From contig CAMWYX010000008.1 in the NCBI GenBank assembly GCA_947178575.1, forward strand, positions 1-64,000: a DNA stretch of 64,000 nucleotides, written 5' to 3'. The DNA comes from an uncultured Ruminococcus sp. Lineage in GTDB: Bacteria > Bacillota > Clostridia > Oscillospirales > Ruminococcaceae. Numbering within the stretch: the stretch's first letter is position 1; each line of letters begins with the position of its first letter. Of this stretch, positions 45,578-56,027 are shown piece by piece. Both the position numbers and the translations under genes were made by a program. Below the pieces are notes generated by a model that was given only the letters and a program-made list of their open reading frames with translations, did not search any database and was not told where the DNA came from.

Positions 45578-48151
45578 TTACCAGTTCCAGTCGCTGAAAT
45601 GCTTAAGCAGTTCCGATTTTACTGTTCCACCTTTTTTTCTGCATATTTCGTTGACTGTGGCAATAAAAATGAAAATCGCTCCGACAATAAGAAGATATAT
45701 CCACCAGCCAGCTTTATTGAAATATCTGAACGTGGAAACAGCCGTTATAATCACAAGAGCCGTTGAAGATACAATAAACCATGTCTTGCTTTTGATAAAG
45801 AATGACCATATCAGTATAGCAGATGTCACCGCAAGAACAAATATTCTGTTTCCGGCATTGTCGTAAATAATGCCGTCTATCATAAGTCCGATAAATGATA
45901 TGATAAATATAAAAGTTGATGCATTCTTTGAGATGTTCGGGAAATCTCTCCAGATAATCCGGTATGCCACGCCGAGAAGAAATATAATTCCGAGAGTTAT
46001 TTTACTTCTTATCATGCTTTCGTCGGGATTCAGGAACGGACGTATCATAAACGCAAACGACGCAATCGTTGCCGATACTGAGAAAAGAACAGACGCATCT
46101 TTCTTTTTTGTATTTCTTTTTACAAGAACCGCAAAGAATATCGCCATCGAAATAAACCGCAAAAACCACGCTGTACGGTTCATTGACATCGGGAGAAGTG
46201 CTGTCCATGCCGAAATAAGAAATACATCATAGATTTTTTTACCGTTTTTCTCAGAACGGAATCCCTCCGGAAAAACAATTCTTGATACCGCCATAAGAAC
46301 CGCAAAAAGCATAAACATAATATAAGATACGGTATCTCTGTAAAGATTGAAATATCCGTCAGAAACGGTATAAGTCAGAATCACTCCCGAAGCTACCGAT
46401 ATACAAGCGATGATATTGTTTTTTGTCATATGGGACATTATAAAATTAATTACAATAAGTCCGGCAGTCACCGCAAAAAGTTCCGGAGACAACGACAGAC
46501 AAAACAGAATCACAGCAGATACCGCCATATTTACGTATATGATAACGTCGGAACGCTCCGGACAACTGGCGTGCAGACGGAAATTTATTTTAGGCAGAAA
46601 TATGAAAAATCCGGCAGATGCCATATATATCAGCGAAAGCATTCCGAATACAAGAACATTCAGACCTTGTTCGGAATTTATCATAAAATCTTCCAGACGG
46701 TATAAAAGGAAATTCGCTGTAATAAACGGAAGAACCGGTGCGAAAAGTCCAGCGGTTATCTGTACGCTTTTTCTTTTATGGAGTGCATATTCCGCAATGG
46801 CTACAGACACAATCACCGGAGCTATAAAATGCAGAATCCATAATTTACCGCCGTACCATGCCATTGATGTAATCGCTCCGAATACCGCCGAAATAAGCGT
46901 AATCACACGGGAAAATGTGTAATTCCGAGGAATCACACGATTTACCACGTAAAGAATCAGAAGTGCAATTCCGAAAATCAGGGCTATAAATCTTGTTGAA
47001 AATACAGAATCCATGTCAAGCCGGAAGCATATGGCAGTAATTAAATATGCAGTAAAAATATTTACAAAAATTGATGTCCATTTCTGTTTTTTTAAAAATC
47101 CATATAATATCAGCTGTGCTATTATGATTCCTGAATTTATAAATACATATGATTCGGGTCTGAATATCGTGAATATATCATATATAACCGCCGAAAAAGT
47201 ATACGTCACCGCCGAAATATCACCTATAAGATACATCGGTTTTTCTATGACAGTTCCACGGAACGGCTTTATAATATGGAATACGGCAATAAATACAGCT
47301 CCGACCGCCGTCAGCATAAGTGAAATTATTCCCAGTGATGATGATGCGGGCGTGTAATCCGTAATCATAGCCGTCTGAATACACCCCAGTACAACAGCGG
47401 ACGAAATAAATCCGAATCCGGCATAATGACACGCTGTCTTTTTATAAATCGGATATGAAATAAAAAACGACAAGGCTATCAGAAGCGAAAGAAGCGAATA
47501 AAGCATAAACGCTCCGTTTCCGTCCGGCGAGAGCCATTTTCCCATAAGTCCGTAATATCCCGCCGTCAGAAACGAAATAGATGTAAATATAGTTCCGATT
47601 GTATAAAATGCTCCGGAAGTACGCTCCAGACCTGCTACGAATTTCATGAGGACACATATCATAAATGCAAGTACCGCCGAACCGGCAAGAGCACCGACAC
47701 GCCCAATCGGTTCAAACTTCACCCAGTTTGCGACTACAAACGTAAGAGCGGAAAGTATAATAAATACAGTTCCGATTATAAGCATTACAGCCGATGCCGG
47801 AAGTTTTGCACGCTTTTTTTCCGGCTTGATTTTAACGGGTTGCTGAAATGTATACAACGGAGACTGTAGAAATTCCGGCTTCGGCGGAATAACGGAAACA
47901 GGTTCAATCCGGTTATGCAGTTCTTCTCTGTTCTGCTGTTGTTCCTGCTCCTCCGGATTTACGGAAACGTTGTTTTCCGTGTCCGCAATATTCTGCGGAT
48001 TCTGTTGCCGTTGCTGATATTGATTCTGCTGAAAATTTCTGTATTCCTGCATTTTCCGCAAATCCTCAATACTTCCTTTTGAAACTGCCGAAACGCCTGC
48101 AATAACACCGCCTACAATAAGAAACACAATTATAAATGATGCCAGTTCCAT
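45578..48151 (-). CDS. Large polytopic membrane protein (DUF2157/DUF2339-like)
   Basis: 857 aa. One membrane helix at the N-terminus is followed by a Gln/Asn/Glu-rich cytoplasmic linker (about 30-110) and then some 25 hydrophobic segments. The segment SAVMLIIGTVFIILSALTFVVAN resembles the start of DUF2157-type domains. No catalytic motif is seen. It is encoded immediately before the two-component pair, overlapping operon-style, so it may be a sensor partner or the target of that system. It has a promoter at 48190-48217. Confidence 0.7.
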   Translation of the reverse strand: MELASFIIVFLIVGGVIAGVSAVSKGSIEDLRKMQEYRNFQQNQYQQRQQNPQNIADTENNVSVNPEEQEQQQNREELHNRIEPVSVIPPKPEFLQSPLYTFQQPVKIKPEKKRAKLPASAVMLIIGTVFIILSALTFVVANWVKFEPIGRVGALAGSAVLAFMICVLMKFVAGLERTSGAFYTIGTIFTSISFLTAGYYGLMGKWLSPDGNGAFMLYSLLSLLIALSFFISYPIYKKTACHYAGFGFISSAVVLGCIQTAMITDYTPASSSLGIISLMLTAVGAVFIAVFHIIKPFRGTVIEKPMYLIGDISAVTYTFSAVIYDIFTIFRPESYVFINSGIIIAQLILYGFLKKQKWTSIFVNIFTAYLITAICFRLDMDSVFSTRFIALIFGIALLILYVVNRVIPRNYTFSRVITLISAVFGAITSMAWYGGKLWILHFIAPVIVSVAIAEYALHKRKSVQITAGLFAPVLPFITANFLLYRLEDFMINSEQGLNVLVFGMLSLIYMASAGFFIFLPKINFRLHASCPERSDVIIYVNMAVSAVILFCLSLSPELFAVTAGLIVINFIMSHMTKNNIIACISVASGVILTYTVSDGYFNLYRDTVSYIMFMLFAVLMAVSRIVFPEGFRSEKNGKKIYDVFLISAWTALLPMSMNRTAWFLRFISMAIFFAVLVKRNTKKKDASVLFSVSATIASFAFMIRPFLNPDESMIRSKITLGIIFLLGVAYRIIWRDFPNISKNASTFIFIISFIGLMIDGIIYDNAGNRIFVLAVTSAILIWSFFIKSKTWFIVSSTALVIITAVSTFRYFNKAGWWIYLLIVGAIFIFIATVNEICRKKGGTVKSELLKHFSDWNW

Positions 48152-48189
48152 AAAATTCCCTCACTTTCATTCACAATATTCATGATATT

Positions 48190-48217
48190 ATTATACCATA
48201 AATTCCTGATTTTGGAA
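48190..48217 (-). promoter_or_regulatory. Promoter of the membrane protein-kinase-regulator operon
   Basis: On the minus strand, TTCCAA (48212-48217), 16-bp spacer and TATAAT (48190-48195). The -35 box is weak, consistent with activator dependence. Confidence 0.6.
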
Positions 48218-48237
48218 TATGCCGGAAGTCATTCCGT

Positions 48238-48255
48238 CAGTGACATTTGTCACTG
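48238..48255. promoter_or_regulatory. Palindromic operator candidate upstream of the two-component operon
   Basis: CAGTGACA and TGTCACTG form a perfect 8-bp inverted repeat with a 2-bp centre, about 20 bp upstream of a weak -35 box. The position suits an activator such as the NarL-type regulator encoded in the same operon. It could also be a small terminator for the gene ending at 48274. Confidence 0.45.
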
Positions 48256-48273
48256 TTATCAGAATAAACACAT

Positions 48274-49704
48274 TTAATTAAACAATTCGCATTCATTTAT
48301 TATTTTTTCGGATAAGGATTTTATTGTATAACGTGACTTGCTTTCTCCGTTCAGCCATATGACTACACTGCATTTTCTGAAAAATTTCTGAAAGATATTC
48401 TGTTTTATCTGTATCAGTGCGATGTGATTTTTTTTCGCTATAACTGTATGAAACGATGTCCATTTGGAACAGCGTATCACTATTTTATCGCCGTATACCG
48501 ACAATCCGGTGGTATTGAGTGCCACCGTCTTAACGGCAGTAAACCAGATACACGGTATTTCCGCCATAATAAAAATAAATACAATAAGTTCTCCGGTATC
48601 GGGAAACAATCTTTCCGCCAACCTGTAGAGTACCGGCATGATAACCGTAAGTATTGCCGGAATCCCTGCATAACTTACGAATGCGGATTTTTTCGGTCTG
48701 TACTGAGGCTTTTCGTCAAGCACAACACCGTCCGACCAAAATTCTCCGCCTATACTGTCGCCGTTCCTCAGCGGAATAAGCACCGGAAGATATGAATTGC
48801 TTCCGTAGCCGGGACAACTTATATTAACGCTGAACGCACGGCATAGCTTCATGATGATATTCTGACGTATATCCGTATAGTTGATATGCTGTACTTTTAT
48901 TTTATATCTCCGTCTTTTGAAAAGACCACATACTATATCATAATATCTGCGGTCGGCGGAAATCCGGAATCTTGCATATCGTGTGACATTCATGAAAAAA
49001 GACAGAAACCATGCAGAAAGAAAAAAAAGTCCCGTGATTACGGCTATTTTCGGTATGCCGATAAGCAGACGGCTGTAAATCATTTCTGTGGTCTCCGTGA
49101 TACGGCTGAGTGAAAGTTCGATTATATCTCTTGTGATTTCTCCGCCCTTGAAAAAGAATGTGGCAATATAGACTGCTCCGGAAAATCCGCTTGAAAAAAA
49201 CACCGAAAACAGCATGATTGATTTAATATCCGGTTCGGGAATATTTTTTATTTTGTTTTTATGGTCGATTCCGGGAATATTTGACATTATTTCCCGACCT
49301 AAACTGTCAGAAACCATAAGACTGAGGTCAGTCGATTTAAAAAATCCGGCTCTTGTCTCGCACCGCAGTATAGTAGCTTTAAGCGGAATCAGATAGAACA
49401 CCCTTTCCGTTGACGAAACACTTATGCTTTCAAAAGGTATTGTCCGCTCTATGACTACAAAACACCCCTCCGTATGAATTATGGCATCATCTGTAATCGT
49501 TATGCGTGAGCAGTACCAGCGTATATATCCGTAAAGCAGAATTATTCCCAGAACAGCAATATCAAGCCACGCTCCACGAATCCACGCATATATTCCGGCA
49601 GGGTCGAATGTCCATACTGACAATCCACGCAGAAACGGGAATATCAGCATCCAGATATTTTTCATCGAATACCGCAGAATCCTTAATTTATGTTCGTGAT
49701 ACAT
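48274..49704 (-). CDS. PH-domain membrane protein (YdbT-like)
   Basis: 476 aa. Paired membrane helices alternate with bacterial PH (bPH2) domains: one after the first helix pair (ITITDDAIIHTEGCFVVIER with TIPFESISVSSTERVFY), and others in the middle and C-terminal parts (FRISADRRYYDIVCGLFKRRRYKI). This is the YdbT arrangement, which usually pairs with YdbS, encoded just upstream here. In B. subtilis YdbS/YdbT are linked to resistance to certain antimicrobial peptides; the role here is not known. ATG has an AGGTG site. Confidence 0.85.
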   Translation of the reverse strand: MYHEHKLRILRYSMKNIWMLIFPFLRGLSVWTFDPAGIYAWIRGAWLDIAVLGIILLYGYIRWYCSRITITDDAIIHTEGCFVVIERTIPFESISVSSTERVFYLIPLKATILRCETRAGFFKSTDLSLMVSDSLGREIMSNIPGIDHKNKIKNIPEPDIKSIMLFSVFFSSGFSGAVYIATFFFKGGEITRDIIELSLSRITETTEMIYSRLLIGIPKIAVITGLFFLSAWFLSFFMNVTRYARFRISADRRYYDIVCGLFKRRRYKIKVQHINYTDIRQNIIMKLCRAFSVNISCPGYGSNSYLPVLIPLRNGDSIGGEFWSDGVVLDEKPQYRPKKSAFVSYAGIPAILTVIMPVLYRLAERLFPDTGELIVFIFIMAEIPCIWFTAVKTVALNTTGLSVYGDKIVIRCSKWTSFHTVIAKKNHIALIQIKQNIFQKFFRKCSVVIWLNGESKSRYTIKSLSEKIINECELFN

Positions 49705-49725
49705 ATATTCACCTGCCCTGATATG

Positions 49726-50151
49726 TCATAATGATGATGAGGCTTTCCGGAGTTCGGCAATATCGTCCATGTTCAGGAACATAAGCCGGAGCTGACCTCC
49801 ATAAACAAATAAAACCGCAAAGTTAAGCCCCGTATATTTTGAAAAAGGAGTTCTGACAACTGCCGAATACTGAACCGTTGAATATTTTACTGTTTTATCG
49901 GATTTGAAAATAACACCGCTGTGCTTTGTTATTTTCTCGTCGTCTGCCTCATAGCTGAGATAATCAAAATACAGCGGAAGATATATACAGTTCAGAAATA
50001 TAACAATGGTAAGAAGTGCAGCAGCTATTATAACTACTATAATATTTACGGGTATATACATACGTGCGGCTATCAGAAAAAGAACAGAAGCCGATACGAC
50101 TATTATCTGCATCGAAACAAGTGCGTTTTTATCAGGTTTGAATATTTTCAT
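49726..50151 (-). CDS. PH-domain membrane protein (YdbS-like)
   Basis: 141 aa. I chose ATG at 50151, with GGGGAAA 6 nt upstream, rather than 50169. Two membrane helices (about 15-55) precede one bPH2 domain (YEADDEKITKHSGVIFKSDK and VQYSAVVRTPFSKYTGL). It is the smaller partner of the gene that follows 21 nt later. Confidence 0.85.
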   Translation of the reverse strand: MKIFKPDKNALVSMQIIVVSASVLFLIAARMYIPVNIIVVIIAAALLTIVIFLNCIYLPLYFDYLSYEADDEKITKHSGVIFKSDKTVKYSTVQYSAVVRTPFSKYTGLNFAVLFVYGGQLRLMFLNMDDIAELRKASSSL

Positions 50152-50249
50152 TCTTTTCCCCTTATTCAATGGTTTATGATAAATTAAAAATCATCTGCAT
50201 ACCTATATTATATACCAATTATTACAGAAAAGTCAAGGTGAATATTGAT

Positions 50250-51500
50250 ATGCTGGAAAAAATAAACGGATTTGTATGGGGAAACGGTCTTGTATTCCTG
50301 CTGATTTCAGTCGGAATAATATACACTTTTAAACTCGGATTTATTCAGCTTAAACTTCCGGTACTTCTTGTGAAAAACAGAAATTCTGGCAACAGCGGAT
50401 TATCTCAGCTTAAAACGGTCTGCATGAGTCTCGGGACGGCTATGGGTACAGGAAATATAACCGGAACTGCAACGGCTCTTGTCGCCGGCGGAGCAGGAGC
50501 TGTATTCTGGCTGTGGATATCGGCCTTTCTCGGAATGGCGATAGTATACGCCGAAAATATACTTTCCGCAAAATACAGCGACCGGTATGTCAAAGGTCCT
50601 ATGGCATATCTCGCCAAAGGACTCGGCAGTCCGTTTATGGCGTGGATATTTGCGTTGTTCTGCGTTCTTGCATCTTTCGGAATGGGAAGTATGGTTCAGA
50701 TAAATACATTTGTTAAGAGCTTTGAGAATATAGGAAATATACATTATATTTCCGCACGTATAAAATTCATCTCTGCTGTATCTGTTTTTGTTATAGTATG
50801 GCTTATCACACGTGGAGGCGGAAAAAGTATCGGTACGACGGCATCATATATGCTTCCCGTGGCATCTGTGGCGTATATGATTGTATGTATATCGGTTATA
50901 TTTGTTTTCCGTGAAAATATCATGAATATAATTGAACGCATATTTACAGAAGCATTCAGTTTCCGGTCAGCAGTCGGAGGAGGAGCAGGATATGCAGTAT
51001 CTGTAGGCATACGGCGTGGAATATTTTCAAATGAAGCCGGTCTCGGAAGTTCTCCGATACTTCACAGTGCTGCCGGCGATACAGACCCGCACACTCAGGG
51101 ACTCTGGAGTATGTTTGAAGTATTTTTCGATACAATAGTATGCTGTACCCTCACGGCTCTGATGATACTGTGCGGTTCTGAAAATTTCTCTGTATATGAA
51201 GCCGTTTCTTCTGTTCTTGGCGGATTTTCCGGAATATTCATATCCGCCGAAACCGGAATATTTGCACTGTGCACCGTCATTGGCTGGTACTATTGCGGAA
51301 ATACAGCGTTTCTGCATATTTCGGGAGGACGATTTGAAAAATATTTCTGCGTGCTTTATGCGGTCTCTTCCGCATCGGGAGCTTTATTTTCTGCGGAATC
51401 CGTCTGGACTCTCTCCGATATTTTCAACGGACTTATGATTATTCCGAATCTTCTCGGTCTTATACTGCTTATGGGAAAAGTCAGAAAAAATTCTGTATGA
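50250..51500 (+). CDS. AGCS family sodium:amino-acid symporter
   Basis: 416 aa. I chose ATG at 50250, with AAGGTG upstream. The family signature is present: MGTGNITGTATALVAGGAGAVFW near residue 70, and GIRRGIFSNEAGLGSSPI in the middle. AGCS members import alanine or glycine with sodium. About 11 membrane helices. It is slightly shorter than the usual 440-480 aa. Divergent from the PH-domain pair, with the intergenic region 50152-50249 AT-rich and TATATTATA-like -10 sequence. Confidence 0.9.
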   Translation: MLEKINGFVWGNGLVFLLISVGIIYTFKLGFIQLKLPVLLVKNRNSGNSGLSQLKTVCMSLGTAMGTGNITGTATALVAGGAGAVFWLWISAFLGMAIVYAENILSAKYSDRYVKGPMAYLAKGLGSPFMAWIFALFCVLASFGMGSMVQINTFVKSFENIGNIHYISARIKFISAVSVFVIVWLITRGGGKSIGTTASYMLPVASVAYMIVCISVIFVFRENIMNIIERIFTEAFSFRSAVGGGAGYAVSVGIRRGIFSNEAGLGSSPILHSAAGDTDPHTQGLWSMFEVFFDTIVCCTLTALMILCGSENFSVYEAVSSVLGGFSGIFISAETGIFALCTVIGWYYCGNTAFLHISGGRFEKYFCVLYAVSSASGALFSAESVWTLSDIFNGLMIIPNLLGLILLMGKVRKNSV

Positions 51501-51543
51501 AAAATTCATAAAATTTATTGAGTGAGATAATTTTATTTTGCTA

Positions 51544-51572
51544 TTGACATATTCTGCTTTTTTGGGTATAAT
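51544..51572 (+). promoter_or_regulatory. Promoter of the rnj-gdpP-rplI-dnaB-tilS-ftsH run
   Basis: TTGACA (51544-51549), 17-bp spacer and TATAAT (51567-51572). A leader of about 125 nt follows. Confidence 0.88.
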
Positions 51573-51659
51573 TATAATATCTTATTTTGTGAACGTGAAC
51601 AGCGGTATATACCAGCTGTATAATTATGCAATATTTTAAATCAATTATATTTTATCTCA

Positions 51660-51685
51660 GAACCTGACCAGACAAACAGGTTCTT
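51660..51685 (+). promoter_or_regulatory. Leader hairpin before the RNase J ribosome-binding site
   Basis: AGAACCTG and CAGGTTCT form a perfect 8-bp stem with a 10-nt loop, ending a few bases before AAGGAGG. It may affect translation or mRNA decay of the RNase J message. Confidence 0.5.
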
Positions 51686-51704
51686 ACCAGAAGGAGGCTG
51701 TAAA

Positions 51705-53561
51705 GTGAACGAAAACCACTCAAGCAAAAAAAGCGGAAAACAATTCGTACCGCATAAAAAAACAACTATATCACCAAATGTTTCCGGTTCTGAAAGATTT
51801 GGAAAACCGGTTCGTACAAAAAACACAGATTCAAAACCTAAACCAGTCCGTGAAATATCCACTACGAAACAGCAACGTATAAGACAGCCAAAGGAAATAA
51901 GAAGAACTCCTGTCAGAATTATCCCTCTCGGCGGACTTAACGAAATCGGAAAAAATATGACCGTATTTGAATGTTCAAACGATATTTTTATCCTCGACTG
52001 CGGTCTCGCTTTCCCTGATGCCGATATGCCCGGCGTTGATATTGTCATACCGGATTTCACATACGTAGAACGCAATGCAGACAAAATAAGAGGAATCGTA
52101 ATAACTCACGGTCATGAAGACCACATAGGCGGACTTGCCTATCTGCTGAAAAAAATTAATGTTCCTGTATATGCAACCCGCCTTACTATCGGTCTGATAG
52201 AGGGAAAACTCAAGGAACAAGGTATACTGAATCAGGTAAATCTCAATGTCGTTTCTCCACGCAAAACGGTGAAAATGGGCTGTATGGCAGTTGAATTTAT
52301 AAAAGTCAACCACTCAATACCCGATGCGGTCGGAATGGCTATCCATACCCCTGCCGGAATTATCGTTCATACCGGCGATTTTAAAGTTGATTTCTCACCG
52401 ATTGACGGCGAAATAATAGACCTCGCCCGTTTCGGCGAACTCGGAAGCAAAGGTGTTCTCGCACTTATGGCGGATTCCACAAATGCCGAAAGAGCCGGAT
52501 ATACACATTCGGAACGCACCGTCGGCGAATCCTTTGAACGGCTTTTCCAAAAGGGCGAAGGAAAACGAATAATTATCGCAACATTTTCCTCAAATATCCA
52601 CCGTATCCAGCAGATAATAAACTGTGCCGTCCGGTATAGCCGGAAAGTAGCCATATTCGGAAGAAGTATGGTAAATGTCATCAATACCGCAATCGAACTG
52701 GGCTATCTTGATGTTCCGGATAATATCCTGATAGATATAGAATCCATGAACCAATACAAAAACGAACAGATAGTAATTATTACTACCGGAAGTCAGGGAG
52801 AAGCTATGTCCGCTCTTACACGCATGGCAATGAACGACCACCGGGATGTTACAATTACGCCCATGGATTTTATTATAATTTCTGCCACTCCGATTCCGGG
52901 AAACGAAAAATTCGTGACACGTGTAGTAAATCAACTCATGAAACTGGGTGCAGAGGTAGTTTACGAAGCTATGTACGAAGTACACGTTTCGGGTCATGCC
53001 TGTCAGGAAGAACTCAAACTCATGCAGGCTCTTACAAAACCGAAATTTTTCATACCTGTTCACGGCGAATACAAACATCTCCAGAAACACGCCGTTCTTG
53101 TATCGCAGATGGGTATGCCGAAAGAAAACATCATAATCGCCGAAATAGGAAATGTTATCGAAACAGACGGTTTTACAATGAAAGTCGTTTCGCAAGTGCC
53201 GTCAGGACGTGTACTTGTAGACGGTCTCGGCGTAGGAGATGTAGGTTCTATTGTTCTGCGTGACCGCCGTCATCTTGCTCAGGACGGACTTATAATTATT
53301 GTTATCGGTATTGAAAAATCAGTCAACAAAATTGTCTCCGGCCCTGAAATTATATCACGGGGATTCGTATACGTCAGAGAAAACGAGGGACTTTTTGTAG
53401 ATGCCAAAAATGTTCTGAAACATACCATTGCCAGATGTTCATACGCTGAAATGCGTGAATGGAACACTCTTAAAGGCAAGCTCCGTGATGCGGTTTCAGA
53501 ATATATATATCAGAAAACAAAAAGAAGTCCTATGATTTTGCCTATTATCATGGAAGTATAA
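51705..53561 (+). CDS. rnj: Ribonuclease J
   Basis: 618 aa. 5'-3' exo- and endoribonuclease central to RNA decay in Bacillota. The metallo-beta-lactamase motif HGHEDHIGG (about 127-135) and downstream HTGDFKVD, then the beta-CASP region (GSQGEAMSALTRMA, HVSGHA) and FIPVHGEYKHL are present. The start is GTG at 51705 after AAGGAGG. A basic, disordered extension of about 65 residues precedes the conserved core (RIIPLGGLNEIGKNM), making it longer than the usual about 555 aa; such extensions occur in clostridia. Confidence 0.95.
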   Translation: MNENHSSKKSGKQFVPHKKTTISPNVSGSERFGKPVRTKNTDSKPKPVREISTTKQQRIRQPKEIRRTPVRIIPLGGLNEIGKNMTVFECSNDIFILDCGLAFPDADMPGVDIVIPDFTYVERNADKIRGIVITHGHEDHIGGLAYLLKKINVPVYATRLTIGLIEGKLKEQGILNQVNLNVVSPRKTVKMGCMAVEFIKVNHSIPDAVGMAIHTPAGIIVHTGDFKVDFSPIDGEIIDLARFGELGSKGVLALMADSTNAERAGYTHSERTVGESFERLFQKGEGKRIIIATFSSNIHRIQQIINCAVRYSRKVAIFGRSMVNVINTAIELGYLDVPDNILIDIESMNQYKNEQIVIITTGSQGEAMSALTRMAMNDHRDVTITPMDFIIISATPIPGNEKFVTRVVNQLMKLGAEVVYEAMYEVHVSGHACQEELKLMQALTKPKFFIPVHGEYKHLQKHAVLVSQMGMPKENIIIAEIGNVIETDGFTMKVVSQVPSGRVLVDGLGVGDVGSIVLRDRRHLAQDGLIIIVIGIEKSVNKIVSGPEIISRGFVYVRENEGLFVDAKNVLKHTIARCSYAEMREWNTLKGKLRDAVSEYIYQKTKRSPMILPIIMEV

Positions 53562-53589
53562 TATCAGACAGAAAAGTTGGGTTTGACAT

Positions 53590-55560
53590 ATGAAAAAAAA
53601 ATTTCCTGTAACGGTCTTAATACTTCTGATTGCTATTATAGCAAGTCAGATGTTTATGTCGCTGTTACTTCTTAAGTATAACAGGATATGCGGTGTTGCC
53701 GGACTATGCACATCACTCGCCCTTACTGCTGCTACTGCTGTTATATTTTGGATTTATTCAAGAAATCCTCTCAGGCATATTGCAAAAATGAATGCTCACC
53801 TCGAAAATTCTGCCGCCGAATATATGAATACGCTCCCAGCACCTATCGCCGTTTTCGGCGACAGCGAGGAAATATTATGGTATAACCGTTCCTTTCTTGA
53901 ACTGATAAGCGGAGGAACAGACGCCTATGGAATAAGTTTCGAGAAATTCACGGGACTGAACATCAAAAAACTGAAATCTCCGGATTCGTCCGTATGTACA
54001 GTCAACGGACTTTCATACAGGATAATGTATGAGGAATTTACCGAAAACGATATTACATTTACAATCGCCTATTTTAAGGACGAAACTGAAAAATTCCGGC
54101 TTAAACGGGTTCTTGACGAAACACACCCGAATGTAGTTATCATGAATATCGATACCTACGACGAAATAATGCAGAATGCAAAGGAAAGCGAAAAAGCTCT
54201 TGCCTCCGTGGAAATCGAAAAGCTCATGGAAATTTTCATGGAAGGTACTGACGGATTTATAAAAAAAGTTTCGTCAAATACGTTCTATGCCATTATCGAG
54301 AAAAAACATCTTGACGAAAAAATAAACGGACGTTTTAAAATTCTCGACCTTGCACGGGAAATCAAAATCGCCGGAAAATATACTCTTACACTTTCCATAG
54401 GTATCGGAGACGGTGCAGAATCCCTTGCGGAAAGCGAAAAAATCGCAAGACAATGCCTTGATATGGCTCTCGGACGAGGTGGCGACCAGGCAGTCATCAA
54501 AACCGAAAACGGATTCCGGTTCTTCGGCGGATTATCAAAGGGCGTTGAAACTATGTCACGTACAAGAGCAAGAGTTATCGCCAATGCAATGCAGGATATT
54601 ATCATGAGTTCTGATACCGTGTATATCATGGGACACCGTTTCGGCGACCTCGATTCCGTGGGAGCTTCATGCGGTCTTGCCGGTGCACTGAAACTTTTAA
54701 ATAAAAAAGTGCATATTGTTGTTGACAGAACTAAAAATCTTGCTGTGAATCTTATAGAAAACGTCGAAAAACAGGCTGAACAGGAACTCTTTATATCTCC
54801 GTCGAAAGCTGTTCAAGATGTAACCGAAAACGACCTGCTTATCATCGTCGATACGCATAATCCGGATATTATCGAAAGCCGTGAACTTTACGACGCCTGC
54901 CGTCAGGTAGTCGTGATAGACCATCACAGAAAAACAGTCAATTTTATCAATAATTCCGTTATATTCTACCATGAACCAAACGCATCATCAGCATCGGAAA
55001 TGGTAACGGAAATAATACAATACCTCCGTTTCAGCGGTGACAAAAAAATTCCGTCATACTGTGCCGAAGCCCTCCTCGCTGGAATTATGCTCGATACAAA
55101 AAATTTCGTCATGCGTACAGGCGTGCGGACATTTGAAGCGGCGGCGTTTCTCAGAAAACTCGGGGCAGATACTGTTTCTGTGAAACTGCTTTTCTCAAAT
55201 TCTTTTGACTCGTATAAAAGAAAATCAAGTATTGTATCTGCCGCACAAATACATAAAAACTGTGCTGTTTCCGCAGCAGACTTTCAGTCGGACGATATAC
55301 GCATTGTCGCACCTCAGGCGGCTGACGAACTCCTCAGCATTGAGGGCGTGGAAGCATCGTTCGCAGTATACCGCACAGGAGATATTGTCAATATTTCGGC
55401 TCGTTCTCTCGGAGCTGTCAACGTTCAGGTTATTATGGAACTTCTCGGCGGAGGAGGTCATCAGACTATGGCAGCCGCACAGATAAAAGACAAAACCGTT
55501 GAGGAAGCCGTCAATGAACTGATTCAGGCTATAGACAGCCGTGAACAGGAAATAAATTAA
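53590..55560 (+). CDS. gdpP: Cyclic-di-AMP phosphodiesterase GdpP
   Basis: 656 aa. Two membrane helices (about 6-60), a PAS-like domain, a degenerate GGDEF domain ([20 protein letters not shown]), then the DHH/DHHA1 catalytic part. Catalytic motifs are [33 protein letters not shown] and [13 protein letters not shown]. It hydrolyses c-di-AMP to pApA and controls potassium/osmotic balance. Conserved gene order gdpP-rplI-dnaB supports the call. Confidence 0.95.
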   Translation: MKKKFPVTVLILLIAIIASQMFMSLLLLKYNRICGVAGLCTSLALTAATAVIFWIYSRNPLRHIAKMNAHLENSAAEYMNTLPAPIAVFGDSEEILWYNRSFLELISGGTDAYGISFEKFTGLNIKKLKSPDSSVCTVNGLSYRIMYEEFTENDITFTIAYFKDETEKFRLKRVLDETHPNVVIMNIDTYDEIMQNAKESEKALASVEIEKLMEIFMEGTDGFIKKVSSNTFYAIIEKKHLDEKINGRFKILDLAREIKIAGKYTLTLSIGIGDGAESLAESEKIARQCLDMALGRGGDQAVIKTENGFRFFGGLSKGVETMSRTRARVIANAMQDIIMSSDTVYIMGHRFGDLDSVGASCGLAGALKLLNKKVHIVVDRTKNLAVNLIENVEKQAEQELFISPSKAVQDVTENDLLIIVDTHNPDIIESRELYDACRQVVVIDHHRKTVNFINNSVIFYHEPNASSASEMVTEIIQYLRFSGDKKIPSYCAEALLAGIMLDTKNFVMRTGVRTFEAAAFLRKLGADTVSVKLLFSNSFDSYKRKSSIVSAAQIHKNCAVSAADFQSDDIRIVAPQAADELLSIEGVEASFAVYRTGDIVNISARSLGAVNVQVIMELLGGGGHQTMAAAQIKDKTVEEAVNELIQAIDSREQEIN

Positions 55561-55580
55561 TCACGAAAGGATTTTTTATC

Positions 55581-56027
55581 ATGAAAGTTATTTATTTACA
55601 GGACGTAAAGGGTTCAGGAAAAAAAGGCGAAGTAAAAAACGTCGCCGACGGATATGCAAGAAATATGCTCTTTCCGAAAGGTCTTGCAATTGAAGCAACT
55701 CCCGCAAATCTTAATAAGCTCGCCGGTCAGAAATCTTCCGAACAGCACAGGATAGACACCGAAAAAAAAGCTGCTCAGGAATACGCCGACACTATCAGGG
55801 ACAAGAAAGTAATCATCAAAGCTAAAGCAGGCTCAAATGACAGACTTTTCGGTTCGGTTACTGCATCTCATGTGGCAGAAGCACTTAACAGTCAGTTCGG
55901 CGTGAAGATTGACAAGAAAAAAATCGCTCTCAGCACGGATATCAAGAATTTCGGAACTTATAAGGCAGTTGTCAAGCTCTATGCCGGAATCTCAGAAACT
56001 GTCGATATTGAGGTTGTCGAGGGATAA
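55581..56027 (+). CDS. rplI: 50S ribosomal protein L9
   Basis: 148 aa. N-terminal rRNA-binding domain ([36 protein letters not shown]), a long connecting helix and the C-terminal domain ([18 protein letters not shown]). The length is normal. The last base of its TAA is the first base of the dnaB ATG. Confidence 0.98.
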   Translation: MKVIYLQDVKGSGKKGEVKNVADGYARNMLFPKGLAIEATPANLNKLAGQKSSEQHRIDTEKKAAQEYADTIRDKKVIIKAKAGSNDRLFGSVTASHVAEALNSQFGVKIDKKKIALSTDIKNFGTYKAVVKLYAGISETVDIEVVEG

